DNA of 64,000 bases from Ovis canadensis (lineage: Eukaryota > Chordata > Mammalia > Artiodactyla > Bovidae). A program made the translations under genes and the position numbers. This document shows positions 11,401-22,589 of this stretch, one piece after another; the first letter of the stretch is position 1; every line of letters begins with the position of its first letter. Below the pieces are notes generated by a model that worked only from the letters and a program-made list of their open reading frames with translations, searched no databases and was not told the DNA's origin. The stretch spans positions 90,659,501 to 90,723,500 of the forward strand of contig NC_091251.1 in NCBI RefSeq assembly GCF_042477335.2, in the 5' to 3' direction.

Positions 11401-12156
11401 CTGGGGCTGAGAACTGAAGCTGTAAGGCCACAACCCTTGGAAATAATAGGCCAGAAAAGGAACTTCCCGAGCTTGGCTGGCCTAGTGCCTACGGCTCAGA
11501 CAGTGAATTGCTCAAGTTCTCAGGAAACATAGTCAGCTCCAGGATTTGTGGCCTTCCCTCTGCTCTGCCTGTGTTCATGGGGTGGTGAGCGCCTTCAGGC
11601 CCCACGACTGGATTCCTGGGGGGAACTGGAGCAGAAAGCATCACCTTCCTTCAGCCCCGGACTGAGGAGACAGGAAGGGCGGGGCCAAGGGTTCCTCCTC
11701 ATGGACCCGCGGGGCTCATGGCCCCTCAGACGTTCTGCTCTGCCCAGTGCCAGGGTCTGATTCCCCAGGTGCCTGGCTGCAGTGGGCTCGGTCACCTTTG
11801 TCTGGGCTGGCGGCCATATCTGCGCCATCAAAGGAGCCTCAACGGGAGAGGATGTCAATGTGTTTCCTCAACCAGAAAGGTGGTTTGAGTTCAGCCAGAG
11901 CAGCCCAAGCAAACAAGCAGAAGCCTGTCAATGGAAAGCTGGGGGCTGCCGGGAGATCACACGACAACAAAACAAGAACCATTATCAGTCCTGGCCCGGC
12001 CCGAAGGAGGGACAGCCTTTGAAGCCACAGACAGGCTGAACAGAACTTTCCACCTGAGAGACGCTGGAGATGGGAGGTCAGGCTGCCTGCAACCCCCGCA
12101 AAACCTGATCAAAGCCTCCTGCCGAAGGGAGGAGGCCCACAGCTGCAGCCCCGCAA
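11401..12156. other. Unique GC-rich non-coding DNA
   Basis: No repeat identified. Several overlapping frames exist because stops are scarce in GC-rich sequence; none looks like a known domain. Confidence 0.4.
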
Positions 12157-12177
12157 CCCCCCCCCCCCCCACCCCCC
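12157..12177. repeat. Poly-C tract
   Basis: Fourteen C, one A, six C. The minus strand is therefore G-rich. Confidence 0.95.
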
Positions 12178-13289
12178 GCACGGGGCCGCCCAGGGCTTTC
12201 TGAAGACAACTGGGCCGCCTTCGCAGGGGCCTGTGGGAAAACCCAGCACAGATGCGCTGTGCAGCCAAACCTCTGAGCACTGTGGGCCAGGGGAAAGTAA
12301 ACCCCTCAGCGGTCCTGAAAAGAAGAGGAAGGGAAGCAAAGCACACAGAAAATGCAAAGACCACCCACCTGATGAGCGCCCACCTTTCGGAAACAAATAG
12401 CTGCCAGCTTCCCAGGCGCACTTCTAAAAGAACAAACAGGCTAAACACACCGCCTCAAAGCCCCGTGCACCGAGGGAATTGTGGGAAGCCCGGCCTCTTG
12501 TAAACAGTGGAAGCTTAATTTAAAGTGCATCGGCCTCCGTGGTGCCTGTTCGAGGGTTTCCTTGCATCCGCTCTCCTCCCTGGCAACTGAGAAACAGCAA
12601 GAAGCCTCATCAGGGCGGGACAAGACCCTATGTGAATGCCTTTAGTGTACTTCTCTCAGGCTGGATAGGGACATTCTGCCAGGGAGTGTTGTGGGGGCAT
12701 CTTCTAGGTGGATCTGGGATGAGGGTAGCCCTGTCGGTCCTGTCTGGATTGGTCCCTCTGGGACACCCTCAGCCCACTCTGCCTGGCCTCATGGTTCTTC
12801 CCTTTGGAGAACCAGCACTTCACGGAACCCATAGTTTGATCTTTTCCGAAGCTGGGTGCAGCAAAGCAAAACCATCTCCAGTGTGTTCTCCTTCTTGAAA
12901 GACTGAGAAGGATTTTTTCTTTTCCTTTTTGGGGATGGGTTTGAAGTGTGTGTGGTGGGGGTTGCGATGGAGGAGGACAGTCATATGGAGGCCTTGTAGG
13001 TTTTGGGGGGAAAGAGGGAGTGTGTGGAGGAAGTAGTTGCCCAGCAGTGCTGGGGGAAACTGAGATGAGAAAGTTCCAGAACCTCTGGTTTAACTAGCTG
13101 GCATTCTTTCCACAGTGGATGAATGAGGACTAGACAGAGGGCCTCAGGGAGAAGAAACAGAACGGAGGACAGCGGCATCTCATCTCCTGACTTATCCAGA
13201 GGCCAGATCCTAAAGAGGGGAGACAGTTGGGAGTTACTGATCGCCCACCCACTACCCACTGGGAGATCTATACCTTTTTATTACTTTGC
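12178..13289. other. Unique non-coding DNA
   Basis: High-complexity sequence with no recognisable interspersed repeat. Retained unique sequence of this length can include conserved non-coding elements, but I cannot test conservation. Confidence 0.4.
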
Positions 13290-13445
13290 CCTTGAGATGA
13301 CTGGGATTACCTCCATTTTACAAGCAGCAAAACCGAGATCCCAAAAGGTAACTGAGGCTCTGCTAGGACATACATGAAACTGCAGAGCCAGAACTCAGCC
13401 TCAGATAGCCTGGCTCCAAAGTTCATAACCTTCCCCGCTATTTCC
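13290..13445 (-). repeat. MIR SINE (antisense)
   Basis: ttacctccattttacaagca, then gtaactgaggctctgctagg, cagagccagaactcagcc. Confidence 0.6.
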
Positions 13446-14375
13446 AGCCCTGCCCTGCCTCTCAGGATTAGGCATGTGTTTGTCGATGCTACCAACTGAA
13501 CACACGCAGGCCTCTTTCACCCTGATCAAGCAGCATCCCTACAGGGTCTGGGTTATGGAAAGAAATTCTCCAAGGCACCAATAAAATCCTGCTCTGGGGT
13601 GCAAGAAGGCCTTTTCGGAAATAATTCCTAATAAAGTTGAACTGACCTCCCCAAAGCAAAAACAGAAGGGAACTAGATCAGTCAAAAGCAGAGTAGGTAG
13701 ATAGTAAAGCCTCACTGGGTCAGCTTTCTTCCAGGAAGCCAAAGCCCTCACAGGCCCTCATTATGTCCTCATCCCCACGGCCCTGTCTGGAGGTGGTGGA
13801 CACGTGTGGACAGTGGTCCTCATGTTAGGCGTGGACAGTCTTGAGTACTAAAACCATCAGTTCTCCCTAAAGTAAATGGAGTGCAGAGCCAAACCGGGAG
13901 CACAGCCTCATTCCCCAAAGCTGTATGAGATGCTACCTCTAGTTGTGTCTCCTGACTCAGCCATTAAAGCTAGGTCATTCTTTGAGAGGTTTGGAGGGTC
14001 CAGGGATAAGGGGGGCACAGCTGAGGAAGGAGGCCTCACTTTGACCCAAACATAATGTAAGTCCCCCTTTGTTCTCCCATAGGCCCATTCTTTAACTTAG
14101 GCTTGTGCTCTTTAACTTAGGCTTGTGTCCATCATTGGTGCTCACAGTCATGGGGCACAGAGGCCTGGGATGGGCCACTCACCAGACAATAAACACCTCT
14201 GAAGATGAAGATGGGAAAATGGCATGTGGGCTGACACTCATCCAGGAAGGCCTGCTGGACACAGGGGCTATTGAGGCTCAGACAGCTGGAGAAGGGAAAG
14301 GGGATCTAATGGCAAGAGAGTCATCCCCCTTTGCTGGTTCATATCCAGTCATGTCATTTCTTGGCTTTAATAACA
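13446..14375. other. Unique non-coding DNA
   Basis: Contains one small tandem duplication (14091-14128, listed separately). Otherwise unrecognised. Confidence 0.45.
14091..14128. repeat. 20-bp tandem duplication
   Basis: tttaacttaggcttgtgctc at 14091-14110 is followed at once by a second copy, matching for 17 bases. Confidence 0.9.
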
Positions 14376-14677
14376 CAGTCCATCCTAAAGGAAGTCAGCC
14401 CTGAATATTCACTGGAAGAACTGATGCTGAAGCTGAAACTCCAGTACTTTGGCCACCTGATGCGAAGAACTGACTCGTTGGAAAAGACCGTGATGCTGGG
14501 AAAGACTGAAGGCAGGAGGAGAAAGGGACGACAGGGGATTAGATGGTTGGATGGCATCACCGACTCGATGGACATGAATTTGAGCAAGCTCCAGGAGTTG
14601 GTGATGGACAGGGAAGCCTGGTGTGCTGCAGTCCATGGGGTTGTAAAGAGTCGGACACGACTGTGCGACTGGACTGA
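14376..14677 (+). mobile_element. BovB 3' fragment fused to duplicated segment
   Basis: 5'-truncated BovB starting at cagtccatcctaaagg and running through the [20 protein letters not shown] and VMDREAW blocks (frame 14331-14744) to the 3' end gactgtgcgactggactga. The usual string of gaact tail units is nearly absent. The next bases are copy B of the duplicated segment, sharing ga at 14676-14677. I found no convincing target-site duplication around this BovB. Confidence 0.9.
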
Positions 14678-15123
14678 CCTCACATTCCATTTCCGCTCTG
14701 GCCACACTAAGGAAAAGCTCCAATCATGTCATCTTTTTGCATAAACAGAAATCATTTGTAACTCACATGTTCACTGTGCTTTCCATAACCCACTCTTAGC
14801 TGGATTTTTCTTTCTTCACTATTGCTGAAAGCCATGCCTGCTACTAGTAAAAGGCTGGAGTAGTTCTTCAGTTGTGTGGGACTCTCCTGTGTACTAGGGG
14901 ACTTTGTCCTTCCTGCCTCATCCATGAAATGCCAGGTGCATCCCCCAGTAACTGTAAGAAGCAGAAGAGCCTGTAGGCAACGTTCCAAGTGTCCCCGGCT
15001 GAAGCCAGCAGTGATGGGATCTCTGAAGATGGTGCACCAGATGCAGATACTAAGTTGTGCCACTGGCAAGGGCATCAGTCTATCTCAGGGACACCCCCTT
15101 TCTCCCAGTGTAAGTTGCTTCCC
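14676..15123. repeat. Duplicated segment, copy B (448 bp)
   Basis: Direct near-identical copy of 3297-3745 (three visible differences), 11,379 bases downstream. Its left boundary coincides with the end of a BovB; its right boundary is gttgcttccc, after which the two loci diverge. No poly-A or TSD is seen at the right end. Confidence 0.9.
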
Positions 15124-15436
15124 TCCTTGGGGCCCCTGTCATTGTGTGACTCCTTCTAGGACCCCAATTCTTATGTCTTGCTCCTCTCCTAATTTCTGTA
15201 CAGGGTTTCCCCCAAAATTTGTGAGCTGCAGACCTGTGGGGGCCATGGAGTTTCAGCAAGGGGTTCCTCCCTCTGTACCCTACACCAAATAGGGGCTACA
15301 GCCTGAATCAACAGTATGAAAAATTCAGGTTAATTTGAAAGGGTCATCAAATTTCTAGCAGTTCTTTACATTGTGTGTTTTCTTGGTTACTGAAGTTCAA
15401 TAACTGTTAGGAGAAGAGGCCTGCCTGCATTGTGAT
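15124..15436. other. Unique non-coding DNA
   Basis: Sequence between copy B and the inverted BovB. No feature recognised. Confidence 0.45.
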
Positions 15437-15710
15437 GTTGTTCAGTAGCTAAGTGTAATCCGACTCTACAACCCCATGAACTGCAGCACTCCAGGTTTCC
15501 CTATCTTTCACTGTTTCCCAAAGTTTGCTCAAACTCATGTCCACTGAGTTGGTGATGTTATCCAACCATCTTGTCCTCTGTCTCCCCCTTTTCCTCCTGC
15601 CTTCAATCTTTCCCAGCATTAAGATCTTTTCCGATGAGTCGGCTCTTCGCATCAGGTGGCCAAAGTATTGGAGCTTCAGCATCTGTCCTTCCAATGAATA
15701 TTCAGGGTTG
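15437..15710 (-). mobile_element. BovB 3' fragment, antisense
   Basis: Frame 15449-15694 on the minus strand reads [28 protein letters not shown] and VKDRETW, the BovB C-terminus. 5'-truncated within about 25 bases of the same point of BovB as the sense fragment at 14376. A 6-base ttgtga at 15430-15435 and 15708-15713 might be a TSD but is weak. Confidence 0.9.
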
Positions 15711-17110
15711 TGACAGCGGTTTTCAAACTGGGATCCAAGGAAACCCTCAGAGAGGCCCTGAAGGGAGAAGGTTCAGGATAAAACCAGAAGAGATGGGGAC
15801 CCCCATCTGCCCCCTGCACACGCACACACATGCACACACACACACAACTAATTCATCCCCTTCCTTTGCAACCAAAGCAACTCTGCTTTTATTACTCTTG
15901 CACACTGGGCTTTCTGATAAGATTTTATTTGAAGAAAGGACTCTGCTGGGTAGGAGGGTGGGATGGTGTCTACAAGCAACAACTGAGGACAAAGTACAGG
16001 CACTGTCGCCATCTCCTTGCCAGTGTGCAGCGGAGCACAGTGGGACATCTGTCACAGCCCCAGTGTGTAAACCATGAATAAACTGTGATGTCTGACTGAC
16101 GCAATGGCAAGCACCTGCTCCATCCAGACCCACGACGTGAGCAAGTTGGGTTAGTTTCCCAGATGCCTGAAGTCCGTCAGGCTCCTGGAAATAAAAAGTG
16201 ACCTTGGACATTAGCAGGTCCTACAGTCAATGCAGACCCATGCCGACGTGTATACATATGCGGTGCAACTTCTCCTGCTGTGCAGGCGCGGGGGGCACCG
16301 GGTGGGCAGGGAAATCCAGCCCTCCCAGTGCACCAAAGTTCCCAGAGCAAGGGTGGTCGCTTGGGGCCCATTTTCATCTCCTTTAGTTTCTACCCAAATC
16401 AGTCTTTGCCCATGTGGCTGGTACTTTCTACCCAGGCCCTCAGAGGACACGGTTTGCCCTCAGGCAGCCTGGGCCTAGAATAATGAGAGGCGGCAAAGCA
16501 GGACCCTGAGCTGGTAGTTAGGTGGTCATTTATGAGTTGGTCCTGCCTCATCCTGGACAGGGTCATCTTTCACTCCCCCACCTGGACACGCCCAGAGAAT
16601 CTCTTTCTTGTGGTCAAGGACCACTGCTAGGTTTCCAGCCACATCAGGACCAAGCAAGGTAAAACAGCCAGCACAGGTTGGGGCATAAGACCTAAAATGT
16701 GATTGAAATTCACCCAGGGTTCATCATGCTGCATTTGTAATAAACTAGCTTTGTGGATTTTGCACCCTCTGACAATAATATTTGTGGAAATTCCTCAGCT
16801 GAGTCTCCATCCTCCCAGTTTGGTTTCAGACAGGGCAGCAAATAAATTCTCTAACCCTGCTTATTAGCACATGAAACTCAGGCAGGAAATCGGGAGGGCC
16901 GCCTTTGTCCCTGCTTTGTCCCTACGTGTGGCTCTACCGTCACACGTGCTTTTAAAAAGCCTCCTTCCCAGCAACTCAGGCTCAGGGCAAACGCGACAAA
17001 ACAGATGGCAAACCTCTCTGTTACATGAATGTCCCATTAGAGGCATAGGGGAAACAGTGGCCTGCAGACCCAGGCCTGTCAAGTGTATGACTGAGCCTGC
17101 TGGAATGTGG

Positions 17111-17113
<3 letters not shown>
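15711..17113. other. Unique non-coding DNA with imperfect (CA)n
   Basis: An interrupted CA repeat lies at about 15818-15846. No exon recognised. Confidence 0.45.

Positions 17114-17150
<37 letters not shown>
17114..17150. repeat. (TG)n microsatellite
   Basis: About 18.5 uninterrupted TG units, followed by acac. Likely length-polymorphic. Confidence 0.97.
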
Positions 17151-17152
<2 letters not shown>

Positions 17153-17739
17153 ACATGGGAACCTAAACACACTTGGCTCTGAGTTCTACGTGCCGGGGGG
17201 TATGCTGAGTGAGCAAAAAGCTTCACGTGTGTCTGAGAGGGTGACAGGGAGCCCCCAGACGCTTAGCTGCTCAGATTTCTAGATGAGGAGAAGCAAGGGG
17301 AAGTTTTTAGAATGGGAGGGCAGCTGTGTGTGAACACACATCTCCATTTGTGTGTGTCGGGGGAAACTGAGGGGAAATTCTGCGTTCGGGGGTGCGAGCC
17401 CTCGTGGCGGGTGTGCGTGCATTCAAGCGTGCCAAGGGGAAGCTGAAAAGTTTTGCGAGTTTTGAAAATTCTCAGAAAAAATCTGGCAACTGCCCATACC
17501 ACAGGTTGGTACACATTCAATGCTTGTGAAGCTCATTTCCTGTACTAGTTACCAGCCCTTGTTTATACAGGACACAAAATATGATTTAGAGCAAAAGCTC
17601 TAGGTGTCAGAGGTGAGTCAAGGGACAGTGTATTTCCAGAGGATGGGGAAGGGAGGGCAGTCTCTGCCAATGCCTTTTGAAGCAGTGAAATCAACTTTCA
17701 GTTTTAAAATCCATGGTTCCCAACTTTATAGGCTTGAAA
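17151..17739. other. Unique non-coding DNA
   Basis: No repeat or exon recognised. Confidence 0.4.
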
Positions 17740-18420
17740 GGGAGAGATGATTGAACTCAACTCTTAAAATTAATGCCATCCTGCATCATTGCTCTGAAGC
17801 CATTTTAGCACCCAATCTGCTCAGCCAATAGCAGCACGGTGTTCTTGTGTGTTTATGCGTTTTTAAGCTCGGCTGTCTGGCTTCACTCTGAGCCTCAGTT
17901 TGGGAGCCCAGCTCCGGAACTTGTTTATGAGCTTTTTCACTCGGCTTTATTCTGACTCAGCTTTGTTTGTTGGCACAGAGGGTAGCGCCTAACTTCAGCA
18001 CTCTGTTCTTTGCATGGGGACCCCAGATCACAGAGGATCCTCGGGCTGGCATCCACAGCCAAGTTGAGGCGTTTGCACCACCATCACCTTGTGGTGTGCA
18101 CGTGGGCAGGCATTTCTGAACGCCTCAACGTGGGGAGACACTGCACTCTATAAACTCCTTGGCGTGTGACTTTCTCAGAGTCTGTCTTGCCAGAGTGTTC
18201 CTCCATGTGGCACCCAGCTTGTAACAAACTTTCAGTGGCCGCTAATTAACCATGGTGCACTCCATTCCGTTCAAGGATCACCAGAGACAACGGAGCCAAT
18301 ATCGCCCACTCATCAGCCCGGCTCAGGACCTTGCTAGATCAGGTGTCCCGAACACCTGCGTGGTTTCCTGATATATCCATGTGACAGTCATGAGCCTCTG
18401 TTCTTTCTCTAGAGTAGAGG
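17740..18420. promoter_or_regulatory. Unique block with clustered TF-type motifs (candidate enhancer)
   Basis: Free of recognisable transposons. Contains a CCAAT box in cagccaatagcag (about 17823), a TGACTCAGC AP-1/MARE-type site (about 17953) and gctaattaacc (TAATTA homeodomain core, about 18241). Such motifs are common by chance; the absence of repeats is the main reason for flagging it. Confidence 0.25.
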
Positions 18421-18853
18421 GAAGCAGGAACAAAAGTCTCCCAGCTGTTGGGCTCCAGGGAGCAAAGAGCCCGACCCTATCAGGAGACCAAGTCTAGGCA
18501 AAGCACAACTTTGAGGATTACACCCACAACTCTTGGTGCTGGTGGAAGTGAAGAGTACCAACCAGGGAACATGCTAGGAGGCTCACCAAAAGGTGGAAGC
18601 CAGAGGACCATACCTTATCCTTTATCAAGCCAAGATCTAAGTCCTGCTTAAGGCTCTTCCTGAGCACAGAGTCCCTGTGATGGTGGGACCCAAAGATGCT
18701 GATGGCGGCATTTCCCAGGCTTTACTCTGGTTCAACTTGGGACTTACTTCAGTTGTTCATGATGATAGGAATTTGCTTTATACTTCATCCTGGCCATTTG
18801 GAGCCCCTCCGTCATCCTCAGGCAATTCACAATCTCTAGTAAGCTGGGCGTAG
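18421..18853. other. Unique non-coding DNA
   Basis: Nothing recognised. Confidence 0.4.
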
Positions 18854-19078
18854 ACTTCCCAGGTGGCTCTAGTAGTAAAGAACCTGCCTGTCAATGAAGA
18901 AGACACAAGAGACTCCAGTTTGATTCCTGGGTTGGGAAGATTCTCTGGAGGAGGGCATGGCAGCCCATTCCAGTATTTTTGCCTGGAGAGTCCCATGGAG
19001 AGAGGAGCTTTGCGGGCTATAGTCTGTAGGGTCGCAAAGAGTTGGACACAACTGAAGCAAGTTAGTACTCACTTAGCA
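18854..19078 (+). mobile_element. Bov-tA SINE
   Basis: Full dimeric layout: tRNA-related head (gacttcccaggtggctctag, agtaaagaacctgcctgtc), then BovA body (gggttgggaagattctctgg, gtcgcaaagagttggacaca). Diverged; no clear TSD. Confidence 0.92.
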
Positions 19079-19689
19079 TGCAGTGAACTGGGACACTTCT
19101 GAACAACAGCAGGACTCTAAAGATTGTGACCCATGACTCCTTAGTGAATTCTACAATCCTCTGAGGCACTACCTAAAGTTCAAGGAGGAGCCTGCCAAGG
19201 AAGAGGGACCTGGGGACAGCAGTGGGGATGCAGATGTGGCGTACACATCATTATTCTTCACAGGAATTCTCAGATCCTGTCTGCTGGAGGTCTTTACAGA
19301 GAGTTGACCTTCTGTGCAAGTTAATGTGGCAGTCTGTTGAGCTGCGATTCTGTTCAAGGCTCAGTATAACCAAGAAGATGAGAGGGAAGGGAGGAGGGGG
19401 AGGGGATATTCCAGGTCACAGCCACTGCAGCCGGGGTAACATCCTTCCTTGGGTAGAAGTGTCTTCTCCTGTGAAATAGGAGTATAGTGTTGTCAGGGCA
19501 AGTGCTTTGAACCCATAACTGAGTGGCCAGATTGTTAGCCTTGTTCTCTGTTGCCACCGGTTAAGTGAGCATAAAGACACTTCCCTAGAAAGCAATACTT
19601 GCAAGGAGCCTAGTACTGTGTGGGAACTGAGTGGATCCTAAATCTGTCTCCTCTTGTCCTGTGAGTGGAATGGCCACCCCATAGTTCTC
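19079..19689. other. Unique non-coding DNA
   Basis: No repeat or exon recognised; a short GGGGGA-rich patch lies near 19390. Confidence 0.4.
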
Positions 19690-19895
19690 CAGCTGAGGGG
19701 TCAGCAAACTTTTACTATGAGGGGCACATAGCAAATATTTTCAGCTTTGCAAGCCATACCATCTCTGCCACGGTCACTAAAGGAGCCGTAGAAAATACGT
19801 AAACAAGTGGGCATGGCTGTCTTCCGATTCAAGTTTATTTACAGTCAGACCGTAGACCAGACCTGATCCACGTGTGTAGTTTGCTGACCCCTGCT
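19690..19895 (+). mobile_element. Non-autonomous hAT-type DNA transposon (MER)
   Basis: Starts with ggggtcagcaaactttta and ends with gtagtttgctgacccctgc, so the ends form an inverted repeat. The interior matches the common MER element (gctttgcaagccataccatc, tacgtaaacaagtgggcatg). A second member is at 55331-55540. Confidence 0.75.
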
Positions 19896-20369
19896 TTAGC
19901 TCATGGTAGATGTCCAGCAAACACTTGGGATTAACCTGTTGAAAATAAGTGAGTAGGGATCTCTCTGTCCATCCAGATCTTTGATTTGAACGCTGTTTTC
20001 ACAGGCAGGTTATGTGTTCCTACCGCGGGGTCAGAGCAGCAAGACCCTCACCTCTCCTTCACTCCTCTCCCCCATTCAAACCCACCCCCATAATGGAGAG
20101 CAGCATTTGTGTGCCTTCCAGGATCTGCTTCCCTACCCCTCCCCACCTAGGGCCTTTCCCTTCCATCCCGTTTGTGGGACACACAATTTGTAATCTCCTT
20201 AAAGCCCAAGAAGCCAGGTCTCTGATTCATGTAGATTAAAATCAGCTGCAACCTATTAATGGCCCAGAGCCCAAGACAGATTTTAGGAAACAAAAACACT
20301 GGACCAAATTAGACTGAACTGGCCTCTGTCTCCAGGGGAGGGAGGTGGGATAGGAGGCTGGGGGTGAGG
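19896..20369. other. Unique or heavily decayed DNA
   Basis: About 20000-20230 vaguely resembles an L2 3' end (gtaatctccttaaagccc), too weak to call. Confidence 0.35.
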
Positions 20370-20790
20370 GGAGTGGCCATGTGGTTTTAATTAATTTGGA
20401 TTCTCTTCCTGAAGCTAATTCACCCAACACAAAGCATGTGTAGCACCATGGAAGTGGGCAGCCATGGAGCTGGGCTCTCCCTGGTGCAGCCCCAGGTCCT
20501 ACTGGGGGACTGGGGTTGGTTTTGTGTCTGTAATTAACAGGTTTCAAAGTGGTTATTTTGGAAAAGAGAATTTCAGTGGCGCGTTAAAATCCTTTCATCA
20601 GCCATCAGCCAGCGTCCCAAGGCCTTTAGCAAGGCCCTGGCCACTTACGGCTTCAGAGAGCTTTGAATTCCCAGGGTCTTGTTTGAGAATGTGGAGGCTT
20701 TTGCCATGTGTTTTATTAGGCTGATGGTTACCATGATTTTCATTATGTTGTTTCGTTACTGGGATCATAAAAATGCTTCTCTCTTCCTAG
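20370..20790. promoter_or_regulatory. AT-motif-rich unique block (candidate CNE)
   Basis: No transposon recognised. Carries ttttaattaatttgg near 20384, gtctgtaattaacagg near 20526 (TAATTA cores) and a long block of balanced composition. Candidate only; conservation not testable here. Confidence 0.2.
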
Positions 20791-21729
20791 AGTACCTAAG
20801 AACATAAAAAATAAAAGAAAAAGAAGAGTCCCTGCCTTTATAGAAGTTGCATCACATACAAAGCTAACACTCCCTCATGAGAAAGAGCTGGCTGTGCCTC
20901 TGGGTGGATGAAGAGTGGGTGGAGGGTAGGCAGAAATCATGAGGCTAGGAAGAGGCAGGGAGGGTGCCCGACCAGCACCCTGTCCTGACCTCACATCTGA
21001 GGAAACTGAGGCCAAGAGAGATGCCACCTGCTGGACTCTGGCTCTCCGACTCTCAGTCCAGTGTTCTTTTTCCTCCTGGTGGCATCAAGGCTGTGAACAA
21101 GAGTTGCGGAGGTAGCTGCAGAAGTAGAGGAGTCTGAATTCTTTCAGGCTGGTGCTTCAGGACATCTCTGAGAGTAGAAGGAAATGGTCGGATTCACATG
21201 CAGGTTAAAATGAAGAGCCGAAGTGTATAGGGAACTGATCGGGGCCAGTGCTGTGTGTTCTGATGGTGCCTCTGGGGGTGCCGGGGGCGTGGGGGGGTGC
21301 ACTCCTAGGGCTGCAGCAGCTGCACGGAGGCCCTGGGAGGAGAGGGGAGTCACTGGGGCCCTCACTTGGCACCCACAGCCTTGGGCTGCGGGAAGAAGGG
21401 AAATAGGTACCAAATCCCACAAGCCACAGAGATGATTTCTTGCCGCTCTGAGTACAAAACCTCTGAAACCTGGTCAAGCTCCCAGAATCACCATATGGGG
21501 CAACAGGAACTTCAGTTAAGCCTGCGTTATCTGATAAATGGAACCCCAGCCTGGCTTTCCTTCCTATTTTGATGGTGGCTACTTTCCAGAGCGTTCTTTC
21601 ATGGGGGACACGAAAAATACTCTGGGAGAGTTTCTATGAAATAACCTCTGTTGCTCCAAAGCAGCAGCCCTGGCTTTCAGGAGGACATGAGTAAGACCTT
21701 CATCCACATGGAAGCTATGATGGCATGTT
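20791..21729. other. Mostly unique DNA with a faint MIR remnant
   Basis: About 20980-21070 (ctgaggaaactgaggccaag) is a short antisense MIR-type core. 21240-21350 is GC-rich but low in CpG. Confidence 0.4.
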
Positions 21730-21850
21730 CAGAGAATCACAGAGTATCAGAGCTGGGAAGGAAATGCAAGTCTAGCCAGCCCATTTTACAAGTAGGGAAA
21801 CTGAGGTCCGAAGCCAGGGCCAGGTCCAGCCCATGGTTTCTGACTATCAG
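21730..21850 (-). repeat. MIR-type SINE (antisense)
   Basis: atcacagagtatcagagctg, then ccattttacaagtagggaaa and ctgaggtccgaagccagg. Confidence 0.55.
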
Positions 21851-22589
21851 TTTGCTCAATAATACCATTCCTCGCCAGGCCACAGTTCCCCTTTGTTTTG
21901 ATATTTTTGTTCATTTGTTTAATATTTATTGATTATCCCGTATGAGCCAGACACTTTAAGGTGCATTAATTTTGTTCCTTTAAATTTTTTGAGATGGAAT
22001 AAAAGAAGTGCATTTCTGTGGAATACAGTAAAGAAGAAAAGGAAAATCTTCTTCCCTCCCAAGTTCAGGTTTTAGGAAAACTTTGTGAGCCTGGGCACCC
22101 TTGGGAAACACCTGCTGGGCTGGATGTGCCTTTTAGATGGCCTAGTAATATCGCTGTCGCGTAAGGATGGACTTAACTAGGCTGCCTCCACTTGCAGTCA
22201 CCACCTAGACAGCCTAGCCCAAAGGATTCTGGGAGTGACAACCATCAGGGATTCTCTGGATCCAAATTTGAGCCGATGCTGTGGGGAACCCAAGCCAGTT
22301 GAAGGAATACGGACTGTAGGGGTCCCTTGGTCTGTTTCCCATCATTCTCATGTAATTTGCTTGTCAGTCCTTTGCTCTTGTTTACCTCTGAGTGAATAAC
22401 TCCTCGATTATAAATCAGAGAACTTGGCACTGAGGTTTGGATCGTCTGTGATCCTTAACTTTCCCAAGGCAAAAGAAATTTAACAAATCTCTTCTCCCAC
22501 GATGTAGTATCCAAATCATGGATGCGTTGATCTGTGTAGAGCAAGCCAAGTCTGAGGCTCCCCACCCCCACCACACTCACCCTGAGCAG
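21851..22589. other. Unique non-coding DNA
   Basis: No exon or strong repeat. A faint antisense MIR start (attgattatcccgtatgagc) lies near 21928. Confidence 0.4.

Noticed and set aside
11138-12448. Cluster of overlapping frames in GC-rich DNA
   Set aside because: Stop codons are scarce at high GC; the frames conflict on both strands and none shows a domain or convincing splice pattern.
3297-15123. The two direct 449-bp repeats could be the LTRs of an endogenous retrovirus
   Set aside because: They do not start TG and end CA, there is no primer-binding site or polypurine tract next to them, the DNA between holds no gag, pol or env frames, and no short flanking duplication is seen.
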